Shown piece after piece: positions 35,333 through 43,636 of a stretch of DNA of 64,000 nucleotides; position 1 is the first letter of the stretch, and every line of letters begins with the position of its first letter. Source of the DNA: Acidimicrobiales bacterium (GTDB taxonomy: Bacteria > Actinomycetota > Acidimicrobiia > Acidimicrobiales > SZUA-35); contig JAHDBV010000002.1 of assembly GCA_020630195.1 (NCBI GenBank), forward strand, positions 1-64,000, given 5' to 3'. The translations under genes and the position numbers were made by a program. Under the pieces are notes generated by a model. The model saw only the letters and a program-made list of their open reading frames with translations. It was not told the origin of the DNA and ran no database searches.

Positions 35333-36493
35333 TCAGGCGAGCACCTCTTTCGAGATGATCGTCTTCATGATCTCGGACGTGCCGCCGTAGATCGTCGTGA
35401 CCCGGCTGTCGACGAAGGCCCGCGAGATCGGGTACTCGACCGTGTAGCCGTAGCCACCGAAGAGCTGCAGACACCGATCGGTGATCTTGCACGACAGCTC
35501 CGAGCCCCACATCTTGGCCATGGCGGCGTCGCCGGGGCTGAGGGTTCCGGCGTTGAGCTTGGTCACGCACTGGTCGATGAACGGCTGGGTCACGGCGAGC
35601 TGGGTCGCCATCTCGGCGAGCTCGAACTTCGTGTTCTGGAACGACGCCAGCGGGTTGCCGAACGCGGTGCGTTCCTTGACGTACTCGACCGTCCAGTCGA
35701 GGGCCGCCTTCGCCAGCGCCACCTGGAACAGTCCGATCGAGAGGCGTTCCTGGGCGAGGTTGAACCCGAGGTAGTCGAACGCCCGGCCTTCCTCACCCAT
35801 GAGGTTGGCCACCGGCACACGCACGTCGGAGAAGAACAGTTCCGCCGTGTCCTGGGAGTGCTGGCCGATCTTGTCGAGGTTGCGTCCCCGCTCGAAGCCG
35901 TCCATGCCCCGCTCGACGACGAGCAGCGACATGCCGCCACGGCCACCCTCGGCATTCGTGCGCGCGACGACGATGATCAGGTCGGAGTTGATGCCGTTGG
36001 TGATGAACGTCTTCGAACCGTTCAGCACGTACTCGTCGCCGTCGCGCACCGCCGAGGTCTGGATGCCCTGCAGATCCGAGCCCGTGCCGGGCTCGGTCAT
36101 CGCGATGGCGGTGATCAGCTCACCCGACGCGATGCCCGGCATCCAGCGGGCGGCCTGCTCGTCGTTGCAGTACTCGACGAAGTACGGCGTCGTGATGTCG
36201 TTGTGCAGGGTCAGGCCGAGCCCGGCACCCCCGAGCCCCTGCCGGGCGAGCTCCTCGGACACGATCGCGTTGAATCGGAAGTCGTCGGTCCCGCCGCCAC
36301 CGTGGGCCTCGGGGATCTGGAGGCCGAGAAAGCCGTGTTTGCCGGCGGCCAGGTAGACCCCGCGGTCCATGATCCCGGCCTCCTCCCACTCGTGGGTGTG
36401 GGGAGCCATCTCGGTCTCCACGAACGAGCGGAAGCTGTCCCGGAACAGCTCGTGGGTCTCGTCGTAGATCGTGTCGGTCGCTGCGTCGCTCAC
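35333..36493 (-). CDS. Acyl-CoA dehydrogenase
   Basis: 386 residues from GTG 36493. FAD-binding AMTEPGTGSDLQGIQ and FITNG, and the C-terminal QLFGGYGYTVEYPISRAFVDSRVTTIYGGTSEIM are standard. The catalytic base is probably E249 (LAQERLSIGL), the position used by long-chain and isovaleryl-CoA dehydrogenases, because the medium-chain position (YEGT) is Gly here. It would desaturate an acyl-CoA, passing electrons to ETF. AAGACT 7 nt upstream of GTG is a weak -10. Divergent from an LLM oxidoreductase. Confidence 0.9.
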   Translation of the reverse strand: MSDAATDTIYDETHELFRDSFRSFVETEMAPHTHEWEEAGIMDRGVYLAAGKHGFLGLQIPEAHGGGGTDDFRFNAIVSEELARQGLGGAGLGLTLHNDITTPYFVEYCNDEQAARWMPGIASGELITAIAMTEPGTGSDLQGIQTSAVRDGDEYVLNGSKTFITNGINSDLIIVVARTNAEGGRGGMSLLVVERGMDGFERGRNLDKIGQHSQDTAELFFSDVRVPVANLMGEEGRAFDYLGFNLAQERLSIGLFQVALAKAALDWTVEYVKERTAFGNPLASFQNTKFELAEMATQLAVTQPFIDQCVTKLNAGTLSPGDAAMAKMWGSELSCKITDRCLQLFGGYGYTVEYPISRAFVDSRVTTIYGGTSEIMKTIISKEVLA

Positions 36494-36577
36494 GGGTCGG
36501 AGTCTTGTCGATCCGCCGCCTCCGTACCGAACTCCCGCAGTTGGTGGGCCACGGGGGCTGCCCCGTAGGGTCGGGCC
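36494..36577. promoter_or_regulatory. Divergent promoters, acyl-CoA dehydrogenase and LLM gene
   Basis: Minus strand: AAGACT (36501-36506) 7 nt before GTG 36493. Plus strand: TAGGGT (36566-36571) 6 nt before GTG 36578. Confidence 0.4.
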
Positions 36578-37507
36578 GTGACCGACTCCAGCAGCACCAC
36601 CACCTCCACCACCTCACCCCGGGTCGCCGTGTTCGGCTCGGCCAACACCATCGACCGGCTCGAAGCCGATGTGCGGGCTGCCGCCGAGATGGGCTTCACC
36701 CAGTATTGGTCGCCGCAGATCTTCGACCTCGACGTGCTCACGGCCTTCGCCGTCATCGGGTCCCGTGTGCCGGGGATCCGTCTCGGCACCGCGGTCGTGC
36801 CGACCTACCCCCGCCATCCGATGGCCCTCGCCCAGCAGGCCCTGACCGTGAACCAGGCCACGGGTGGGCGCCTCGACCTCGGGATCGGGTTGTCGCACAA
36901 GCCGGTGGTGGAGGGCATGTGGGGTTTGCCCTTCGATCGCCCCGTGAAGCACATGAGCGACTATCTGAAGATCCTCGGGCCGTTGCTGGCCGAGCAGCGG
37001 GTCTCCCACGGGGGCGAACTCGTCACCGGTCGGGGCGAGATCGGGCTGCGGGCGGATGCACCTCCGGTCTTCGTCGCCGCCCTCGGCGAGCAGATGCTGC
37101 GGCTCGCCGGTCGCTACGCGGACGGCACGGTCACGTGGATGACCGGTCCGGCCACGATCGAGCAGCTCACGGCCCCGACGATCAACGGTGCGGCCGAGGC
37201 GGCCGAGCGGCCGGCGCCGCAGGTGATCGCCGCGCTCCCCGTCTGTGTCACCGATGACGTCGCGGCGGCACGTGAGCGAGCGGCCACCGAGTACGCCATC
37301 TACGGCCAGCTCCCGTCCTACCGGGCGATGCTCGACCGGGAGGGGATGGACGGCCCGGCGGATCTCGCTGCGATCGGCTCGGCCGAGCAGGTGGCCGATG
37401 CACTCGGACGCTTCCTCGACGCCGGGGCGACGACCGTGGTGGCGAACGCCTTCGGCTCGCCGGACGAGATCGCGGGTGCCCGGGAGGCGGCGGCGACGCT
37501 GCTGTGA
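36578..37507 (+). CDS. LLM-class F420-dependent oxidoreductase
   Basis: 309 residues. Motifs: AAAEMGFTQYWSPQIFDLDVLTA, GTAVVPTYPRHPMALAQQALTVN and GRLDLGIGLSHKPVVEGMWGL correspond to the TIGR03564-type F420 proteins of mycobacteria; VFVAALGEQMLRLAGRYADGTVTWM is the conserved sheet near 165. A Ser/Thr-rich stretch of about 12 residues precedes the barrel. Likely reduces or oxidises a small organic with F420. Third LLM protein in the window. Confidence 0.85.
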   Translation: MTDSSSTTTSTTSPRVAVFGSANTIDRLEADVRAAAEMGFTQYWSPQIFDLDVLTAFAVIGSRVPGIRLGTAVVPTYPRHPMALAQQALTVNQATGGRLDLGIGLSHKPVVEGMWGLPFDRPVKHMSDYLKILGPLLAEQRVSHGGELVTGRGEIGLRADAPPVFVAALGEQMLRLAGRYADGTVTWMTGPATIEQLTAPTINGAAEAAERPAPQVIAALPVCVTDDVAAARERAATEYAIYGQLPSYRAMLDREGMDGPADLAAIGSAEQVADALGRFLDAGATTVVANAFGSPDEIAGAREAAATLL

Positions 37508-37510
37508 CCC

Positions 37511-37879
37511 TCAGGCGCCGGTCGTGTGCGGCCCCGAGAGGCAGAACTCGTTGCCCTCGGGGTCGGCCATGACCCGCCACGTGTGACCCCACTCGTTCTT
37601 GTCCGTGGTGATCGAGGCGCCCAGGGCGACGAGGCGTTCGGCTTCGGCGTCGGGGTCGGTGGCCTCGAGGTCCAGGTGGAGTCGGTTCTTCACCGTCTTG
37701 TGCTCGGGCACGGCGATGAAGAACCAGGCCGGCGCACCGGCGGCGTCCGCTGCACCGATCGACTGGAAGAACTCGCTGCCGCCGTCGTCGATCGGACGGT
37801 CGACGGCGCTCGACCAGAATCTGGCGACCACGCGCGGGTCCTGGCAGTCGAAGGTGACGTGGGCGAGACGGCTGGTCAT
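37511..37879 (-). CDS. VOC-family (glyoxalase-like) protein
   Basis: 122 residues from ATG 37879, which has the ribosome site AGGAG about 5-6 nt upstream and overlaps the MerR stop (ATGA). The VOC fold shows in LAHVTFDCQDPRVVARFWSSAV and a second repeat LDLEATDPDAEAERLVALGA, ending PEGNEFCLS. These proteins bind small ligands or give resistance or detoxification; metal His/Glu positions (HVTF, NEFC) are kept. Paired with the MerR gene as a small two-gene operon. Confidence 0.85.
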   Translation of the reverse strand: MTSRLAHVTFDCQDPRVVARFWSSAVDRPIDDGGSEFFQSIGAADAAGAPAWFFIAVPEHKTVKNRLHLDLEATDPDAEAERLVALGASITTDKNEWGHTWRVMADPEGNEFCLSGPHTTGA

Positions 37880-38772
37880 GAGGGGCTCCTCGGGTCGGTG
37901 GTCGTGGGCGGATGCTGCGATTCGGGTTCGACGGGCCAGTGGATCTCGGTCCGCCACGCCGTCGGGTCATCGGTGTCGGCGGGGGAGACGAGGTAGAGCT
38001 CGCGGACCTCGGCACCGGGCCGGTCGGCGGGCACGGTGCTGCGGTGGTAGGCGACCCACGCGCCGAGCGCGGCGTAGGTGTCGCCGACGTCCGCATAGTC
38101 GCCCTCGTGGATGGCCACCGCGACCGTGGCGGCCGGGAGCTCGAGCATCGAGACGCCCGAGCCGATGGTCGGCGCCCCTGGGTCGCTGATGGGCACGTAG
38201 GCCGTGACGGGTTCGTCGTCGCGGTCGTGGATCGTCGGGGCGTAGAGCGCCCCTCCCGGGCCGCTCGGGCTCGCCCCCGTGGCCTCGACCGCCGCCCGGA
38301 GCCGGGCGAACGCCTCGTCGAGGAACGGGCCGAATGCGTCGGCGGCGACGGTGCCCGAGACCGCGAAGGCATGGGTGTGCGCCACATCGCGGACCTGCAC
38401 GGGCAGGTCGCCGCTCCCGGTCGTGGTGGCGGCATCGAGTCGTTCGAGGACGAGCCGTGTCTCGTCGAGGCGGGCACGCATGGCGGCTTCGTGCTGCGCG
38501 AGGACCAGCCGGGTGTGCTCGGGGTCTCGGCGGTGCAGCACCGACTCGACCGCGGCGAGGGGCAGATCGAGCTCGCGGAGGCGGCGGATGGCGATGGCGT
38601 CGGGGAGCTGCCCCGGGTGGTAGGCGCGATAGCCGGTGTGCGGGTCGATCTCGGCGGGAACGAGCAGCCCGCGCTCGTGATGGGCGCGGAGCGCCTTCAC
38701 GCTCAGCAGTGACGCCCGGGAGAACATGCCGATCGACATGAGCGGGGGAGTCGTGTGGTCCGACGAGGTCAT
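37876..38772 (-). CDS. MerR-family regulator with GyrI-like effector domain
   Basis: 298 residues from ATG 38772. N-terminal HTH MFSRASLLSVKALRAHHERGLLVPA with RAYHPGQL in the wing is MerR. A coiled-coil linker (about 75-115) leads to a C-terminal GyrI/BmrR-like effector domain (about 125-285) that binds organic cations or drugs in relatives. It is leaderless from CACGAT and sits over a promoter with the 19-nt spacer typical of MerR targets, so it should activate itself and the downstream VOC gene. Confidence 0.85.
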   Translation of the reverse strand: MTSSDHTTPPLMSIGMFSRASLLSVKALRAHHERGLLVPAEIDPHTGYRAYHPGQLPDAIAIRRLRELDLPLAAVESVLHRRDPEHTRLVLAQHEAAMRARLDETRLVLERLDAATTTGSGDLPVQVRDVAHTHAFAVSGTVAADAFGPFLDEAFARLRAAVEATGASPSGPGGALYAPTIHDRDDEPVTAYVPISDPGAPTIGSGVSMLELPAATVAVAIHEGDYADVGDTYAALGAWVAYHRSTVPADRPGAEVRELYLVSPADTDDPTAWRTEIHWPVEPESQHPPTTTDPRSPS

Positions 38773-38809
38773 GGGGCCATCGTGGACTCTCCCCCCGGGG
38801 GAGGGTCAA
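38773..38809 (-). promoter_or_regulatory. MerR-type promoter with 19-nt spacer
   Basis: Minus strand: -35 TTGACC (38804-38809), a 19-nt spacer (38785-38803), -10 CACGAT (38779-38784), then 6 nt to ATG 38772. The spacer and the -35 contain an imperfect palindrome, GACYCTCCC arms in opposite orientation (38785-38807). The long spacer and the dyad match the MerR mechanism, in which the bound protein twists DNA to align the two boxes. Confidence 0.7.
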
Positions 38810-38829
38810 GCGTTGTTCCGGATCCGGTC

Positions 38830-39384
38830 TCAGGAGAGGGCGATCTCCAGGCAGCGTTCGATGCTGCGTCCGATGGCGGCGTCGTCGACGATCAGCGCCG
38901 AGGTCAGCCACACACCGTTCTGGATGATGAGGATGTCGGCGGCTCGACGCATGGCGTCCTCGTCGTCCAGTCCGGGATTGGCCGCCTGGATCAGATCGAC
39001 CAGCCCTGCCCGGTAGCGACGCTGCGCCCGGCGATTGATGTCGCCCATCGCCGGTGAGGTCGGGGCCACCGACCACAGCTGGAGTCGCATCGAGAGATAC
39101 CCGAGGTCGAGGAACTCCGGTGCGGCGACACGCTCCAGCGCATGGCGGAGCTGCTCGATCGGGTCGAGCCCCGGTTCCGGTGCCACCAACTCCGCGTCGG
39201 TCTCGCCGATGCGCTCGAGTGCCGCGGCGATGAGCGAGTCCTTGTCCTCGAAGTGGTAGTTCATCAGGCCGAGCGCGACACCCGCCTCGGCGGCGACGGC
39301 ACGCATCGTCACACCGGCCATGCCCTCGCGCCCGAGGACCCGCATGACCCCTTCGAGGATCAGTGAGCGCTTGTCGGCACTCAC
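38830..39384 (-). CDS. TetR-family regulator, last gene of the amine operon
   Basis: 184 residues from GTG 39384, which overlaps the carnitine-dehydrogenase stop (GTGA). HTH at residues ~8-50: ILEGVMRVLGREGMAGVTMRAVAAEAGVALGLMNYHFEDK is TetR-like, with a helical ligand domain after it. As the terminal gene of a seven-gene operon whose promoter carries a 16-bp palindrome, it is the best candidate for the local repressor (autoregulation), with a quaternary amine or its CoA ester as the inferred inducer. Confidence 0.85.
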   Translation of the reverse strand: MSADKRSLILEGVMRVLGREGMAGVTMRAVAAEAGVALGLMNYHFEDKDSLIAAALERIGETDAELVAPEPGLDPIEQLRHALERVAAPEFLDLGYLSMRLQLWSVAPTSPAMGDINRRAQRRYRAGLVDLIQAANPGLDDEDAMRRAADILIIQNGVWLTSALIVDDAAIGRSIERCLEIALS

Positions 39385-40358
39385 GCGGGCGGCGCGGCGT
39401 CCGTCGACCCGGCCCGCAGCGGCGCCATGGCCCGGAGCATCGCCACGAGGAGTGCGTCGCGCTCGGCCGACAGCTCGACCGTGGTCTTGCCCTCGGCCGC
39501 GTCTCCGACACCCTCGACGAGGCGTGCACCGGCCTCGGGATCGAGGTGGAGCTCGCCGAGGTCGTCCCACCAGCGGTTGAAGCTGACGGTGTAGCGATCG
39601 ACGAACGACCGCAGACCGCCTTCACCGGCGCCGAGGTGGAACAACATCGTCGGACCCATGGCCGCCCACCGCAGTCCGGGACCGGCCCACACGGCCGTGT
39701 CGACGTCCTCCACCGAGGCCACGCCCTCGTTGACCAGATGGATCGCCTCCCGCCACAGGGCGGCCTGGAGCCGGTTGGCGACATGCCCCGGCACCTCTCG
39801 TCGGACCTCGATCGTCACCTTGCCGACCGCCTCGTAGAACGCCCGGGCTTCGTCGACGACACCGTCAGCGGTGCGGTCGTTGCCGAGGACCTCGACGAGT
39901 GGGATCAGGTGGGGCGGGTTGAACGGGTGACCGAGCACGAACCGGTCGGGCGAGCGCCAGCCTCCCTGCATCTCGGTGAGGGTCAGGCCCGACGCCGAGG
40001 AGGCGACGATGGCCTCGGGTGCCAGCGCCGGCTCGATGCGGCCGTAGACCTCGTGCTTGAGGTCGAGCTCCTCGGGCACCGATTCCTGCACGAAGGCGGC
40101 GCCGTCGACGGCGGCGGCGGGGTCGTCGGTCGTCGTGATCGCGTCGGGGTCGCCGTTCGACGTCAGTCCGAGGGCGTCGAGTGTCGGCCATGCGGTCTCG
40201 ACGTAGGCCCGGACCTTGCGTTCGATGTCGGGGTCCGGGTCGGCGACACGCACCGGGTGGCCGGCGGCGAGGAACAGCGCCGTCCACGACGCCCCGATCA
40301 CCCCACCACCGAGCGAGGCGACCGGTGCGCCGGTCGGCACGTTCGAGGAACCACCCAT
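39381..40358 (-). CDS. L-carnitine 3-dehydrogenase-like 3-hydroxyacyl dehydrogenase
   Basis: 325 residues. Rossmann N-terminus ASLGGGVIGASW, NAD-domain ASSASGLTLTEMQ, and GHPFNPPHLIPLVEVL are those of the 3-hydroxyacyl-CoA dehydrogenase family. The C-terminal AVWAGPGLRWAAMGP is close to the GPGLRWAxMG of carnitine dehydrogenase (EC 1.1.1.108), which oxidises L-carnitine to 3-dehydrocarnitine. The BKACE-family gene two positions upstream supplies the known next step. TGATG junction with the aldehyde dehydrogenase gene. A 3-hydroxybutyrate-type role is the alternative. Confidence 0.75.
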   Translation of the reverse strand: MGGSSNVPTGAPVASLGGGVIGASWTALFLAAGHPVRVADPDPDIERKVRAYVETAWPTLDALGLTSNGDPDAITTTDDPAAAVDGAAFVQESVPEELDLKHEVYGRIEPALAPEAIVASSASGLTLTEMQGGWRSPDRFVLGHPFNPPHLIPLVEVLGNDRTADGVVDEARAFYEAVGKVTIEVRREVPGHVANRLQAALWREAIHLVNEGVASVEDVDTAVWAGPGLRWAAMGPTMLFHLGAGEGGLRSFVDRYTVSFNRWWDDLGELHLDPEAGARLVEGVGDAAEGKTTVELSAERDALLVAMLRAMAPLRAGSTDAAPPA

Positions 40359-41839
40359 CAGTGCGCCACCATGACGTGGCGGATCGCGGTGTAGGCGTCG
40401 AGCGAGTAGACGCTCATGTCACACCCCGTGCCCGAGCCCTTCATGGCGGCCCACGGCATCTCGGGTGTGGCCACGCCGTGGGTGTTGACCCAGGTGAAGC
40501 CGTAGCGAAGGCGGGAGGACACGTCCATCGCCCGTCCGACGTCTCGGGTCCAGACCGACGACGCGAGGCCGTAGCGGCCGGCGTTGGCGGCGGCGACCGC
40601 GTCGTCGGCGTCGGTGATGCGAGAGACGGTCACCACCGGACCGAAGATCTCGTCGGTGGCGATCTCGACGTCATGGTCCACGTCGGCCACCACGGTCGGG
40701 GTGTAGAAGCAGCCCGGCCCGTCACCGGCGCTGCCGCCGACGACGACCTCGGCCACGTCGCGCGCCCGATCGACGAATCCGGCCACACGTTCCCGTTGGA
40801 TCGCCGACACGAGCGGGCCCATCTCGGTGCCCTCCGCCCGGGGATGCCCGACCTGGATCGCCCCCACACCGTCGGCCAGACGGGCGACGAGCTCGTCGTA
40901 GACCCCGGCGGTGGCCATGATCCGGCACGGCTGGGCGCAGTCCTGGCCGGCGTTGAAGTACGAGCCGCCGACGATGGTCTCGACGACGGCGTCGAGGTCG
41001 GCGTCGTCGAACACGATCACCGGGGCCTTGCCCCCGAGCTCGAGGTGCACGTGGCGGATCTGCTCGGCGGCGGCGGCCATCGCGGCCCGTCCCGTGGCGG
41101 GCGAGCCGGTGATCGAGATCGCCTCGGTGCTCGGATGGTGGAGCATCGCGGCTCCGACGTCAGCCCCGGCCCCGTGGAGCACCTGGACCACGCCGGCGGG
41201 CACGACGTCGGCCAGCAGCTCGGCGAGGCGCAACGTCGACAGTGGGGTGATCTCACTCGGCTTCAACACCACCGGGCAGCCGGCGGCCAGAGGAGCGGCG
41301 AGCTTCCAGGCGCCCATCATCAACGGGTAGTTCCAGGGCGCGATGGCGGCGACGGGACCGACCGGATCGCGTCGGATCATCGAGGTGTGCCCTTCGACGT
41401 ACTCACCCGTGGCCGAGCCGGGCATGGTGCGGGCGGCGCCGGCCATGAATCGGAACGTGTCGATCGTGAGGGGCATCTCGTCGTCGAGGGCGGAGGGCCA
41501 CGGCTTGCCACCGTCGAGCGACTCGAGCTCGGCGAGTTCGGTGGCGTTGGCCTCCATGACATCCGCGATCCGGTGGACGAGGGCCGAACGCTCGGCCGGC
41601 GTCGTGCGCCCGAAGGTCTCGAAGGCCGCCTCGGCCGCCCGCATGGCGGCGTCGACCTGCTCCGCACTCGCACTCGGGATGGTCGTGATCGACTCGCCGG
41701 TCGCCGGGTCGACGACCTCGACGGGTGCACCGCCCCCGTCGACCATCTGCCCGTCGATCAGCAGCTTGGTGGCGGTGACCGCCACAGACTCAGACACTGC
41801 GCTTCCATCAGACCCTGCGTTCTCCTCAAACCCTGACAT
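40358..41839 (-). CDS. Aldehyde dehydrogenase (betaine/amino-aldehyde type)
   Basis: 493 residues. NAD site PWNYPLMMGAWKL, Glu of LELGGKAPVIV, catalytic Cys in NAGQDCAQPCR, then GPVVTVSRI. The type is near the PatD/betaine-aldehyde dehydrogenase group that oxidises amino- or trimethylammonio-aldehydes. In this operon likely substrates are betaine aldehyde (from choline) or malic semialdehyde (if the Rieske enzyme splits carnitine). Start at ATG 41839 overlaps the upstream BKACE gene by 14 nt; a short polar leader of about 20 residues precedes the barrel. Confidence 0.85.
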   Translation of the reverse strand: MSGFEENAGSDGSAVSESVAVTATKLLIDGQMVDGGGAPVEVVDPATGESITTIPSASAEQVDAAMRAAEAAFETFGRTTPAERSALVHRIADVMEANATELAELESLDGGKPWPSALDDEMPLTIDTFRFMAGAARTMPGSATGEYVEGHTSMIRRDPVGPVAAIAPWNYPLMMGAWKLAAPLAAGCPVVLKPSEITPLSTLRLAELLADVVPAGVVQVLHGAGADVGAAMLHHPSTEAISITGSPATGRAAMAAAAEQIRHVHLELGGKAPVIVFDDADLDAVVETIVGGSYFNAGQDCAQPCRIMATAGVYDELVARLADGVGAIQVGHPRAEGTEMGPLVSAIQRERVAGFVDRARDVAEVVVGGSAGDGPGCFYTPTVVADVDHDVEIATDEIFGPVVTVSRITDADDAVAAANAGRYGLASSVWTRDVGRAMDVSSRLRYGFTWVNTHGVATPEMPWAAMKGSGTGCDMSVYSLDAYTAIRHVMVAH

Positions 41840-42764
41840 TGCTGGCCCCCTTCAGACCGAGTCGTTCACGGGCTTCAGCCGGTGTGGCCACCCGCATCCC
41901 GAGTTCCTCGACGATCGTGCGGATCTTCGTCACCTGGGCGGCGTTCGACGGTGTCAGCTCGCCGGGCCCGATGAACAACGAGTCCTCCATGCCGACCCGC
42001 AGGTTCCCGCCCAACATCGCGGCCTGGGCGGCGAAGCGCATCTGGTGGCGCCCGGCGGCGAGGACCGACCACTCGTAGCTGTCGCCGAACAGCTTGTCGG
42101 CGATCGTGTGCATGTGCATCAGGTTGTCGAGGTCGGCACCGACCCCGCCCAGCACACCGAACACCATCTGGATGAAGAACGGTCCTTCGATCCAGCCCTG
42201 GTTGATCAGCCACTCGAGGTTGTAGAGGTGGCCGAGGTCGTAGCACTCGAACTCGAACTTCGAGCCGTGCTCCTGGCCGAGGGTCTTCACCACGTACTCG
42301 AGGTCACCGAAGGTGTTCTTGAAGATGAAGTCCCGCGTCATCTCGAGGAACTCGGGTTCCCACTCGTGTTGGAACGAGTCGTACTTCTCGAGCATCGGGA
42401 ACAGGCCGAAGTTCAGCGACCCGACGTTGAGCGAGGCCATCTCGGGCGAGATGGCCACGGCGGCACGGAGCCGTTCCTCCCGGGTCATGCCGAGGCCTCC
42501 GCCGGTCGAGATGTTGAGCACGGCGTCGGTGGCGCCGGCGATCTTCGGGCAGAACTCCTGGAAGAGCTCGGGCCGGGGGTCGGGCTTGCCGGTCTCGGGG
42601 TTCCGGGCGTGGAGGTGGATGATCGAGGCGCCGGCCTCGACGGCCTCGATCGCCGAGTCGGCGATCTGATCGGGGGTGATCGGCAGGTGCGGCGACATCG
42701 TCGGCGTGTGGATGCCGCCGGTCGGGGCGCAGGTGATGATGACGGACTGTTGCTTCGATGCCAT
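41826..42764 (-). CDS. BKACE-family beta-keto acid cleavage enzyme
   Basis: 312 residues from ATG 42764. The zinc motif IIHLHARNPETGKP (HxH), TGGGLGMTREERL and VGMEDSLFIGPGELT with the conserved Glu/Arg pair place it in the BKACE (DUF849) family. A well-supported activity of this family with carnitine dehydrogenase is condensation of 3-dehydrocarnitine with acetyl-CoA, giving betainyl-CoA and acetoacetate. The thioesterase for betainyl-CoA is not next to it. 3-Keto-5-aminohexanoate cleavage is the other known member activity. Confidence 0.85.
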   Translation of the reverse strand: MASKQQSVIITCAPTGGIHTPTMSPHLPITPDQIADSAIEAVEAGASIIHLHARNPETGKPDPRPELFQEFCPKIAGATDAVLNISTGGGLGMTREERLRAAVAISPEMASLNVGSLNFGLFPMLEKYDSFQHEWEPEFLEMTRDFIFKNTFGDLEYVVKTLGQEHGSKFEFECYDLGHLYNLEWLINQGWIEGPFFIQMVFGVLGGVGADLDNLMHMHTIADKLFGDSYEWSVLAAGRHQMRFAAQAAMLGGNLRVGMEDSLFIGPGELTPSNAAQVTKIRTIVEELGMRVATPAEARERLGLKGASNVRV

Positions 42765-42784
42765 GGGCGTGTCGTCTTTCGGGG

Positions 42785-43636
42785 TCAGAGCTTCATCTGT
42801 TGGACCTGGGCCGAGAGCCCGCCGTCGATCACCCAGAGGGCGCCGGTGGCGTAGCGGGCTTCGTCCGAGGCCAACCAGTGGATGAGGTTGGCGATGTCGG
42901 TCGGGGTGCCGTAGGTGCGGAGCGGATGCACGTCGCGCACGGCCTGCTGGAGGCTGTCGATGCTGGCCTCGTCGTTCCTCGTCACGGTGCCGTCGCTGCT
43001 TCGCCGGTCGCCGTCGGTGGTGGCGTGGCCGCCCTCGAAGAACGACTGCAGCATCGGGGTGTCGACGTAGCCGGGGCAGACGGCGTTGACCCGGATCCCC
43101 TCGGGCCCGTGGTCGCACGCCATCGCCTTGGTGAGGGCGTGCACGGCCCCCTTGGTGGCGCAGTAGGCGGCGAGCTGGGGGTCGGCGATGAACCCGTCGT
43201 AGGAACCGATGTTCACGATCGCCGGGCCGCCCGGTCGATCGCCGATCGTGCGACGGAGCAACGGCAGGGCGTGCTTCGAGACGAGGAAGGTCCCGGTCAC
43301 GTTGACGGCGAAGATCCGGTTCCAGTCCTCGAGACTCGTCTCCTCGATCGTGTGCTCGATCTCGATCCCCGCCGCGTTGACGACGACATCGAGACGACTC
43401 TCGTCGGCGTCGACGGACGCCATCGCGGCCCGCACGGACGCCTCGGAGGTCACGTCGAGCTCGACGAACCGGATGCCATCCGTTGCATCCCCATCGTCGT
43501 CGGACAGCGAGCCGCTGCGGCTGAGGTCGGCTGCGTAGACCTTGGCCCCTTCCGCGGCGAAGCGCTCACACACGGCTCGGCCGACGCCGCCGCGTCCACC
43601 CGTGACGAGTGCGATCCGTCCGTCCAGCGTGCCCAT
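42785..43636 (-). CDS. SDR-family oxidoreductase
   Basis: 283 residues. TGGRGGVGR near 13, NAAG near 86 and the catalytic Tyr-Lys in AAYCATKGAVHALT are classical SDR. An insertion after PGYVDTPML makes it longer than the usual 250. It sits between the Rieske and BKACE genes, with a TGATG overlap to the former. It might oxidise a hydroxy-betaine or act with the Rieske oxygenase product; no specific substrate is evident. Confidence 0.85.
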   Translation of the reverse strand: MGTLDGRIALVTGGRGGVGRAVCERFAAEGAKVYAADLSRSGSLSDDDGDATDGIRFVELDVTSEASVRAAMASVDADESRLDVVVNAAGIEIEHTIEETSLEDWNRIFAVNVTGTFLVSKHALPLLRRTIGDRPGGPAIVNIGSYDGFIADPQLAAYCATKGAVHALTKAMACDHGPEGIRVNAVCPGYVDTPMLQSFFEGGHATTDGDRRSSDGTVTRNDEASIDSLQQAVRDVHPLRTYGTPTDIANLIHWLASDEARYATGALWVIDGGLSAQVQQMKL

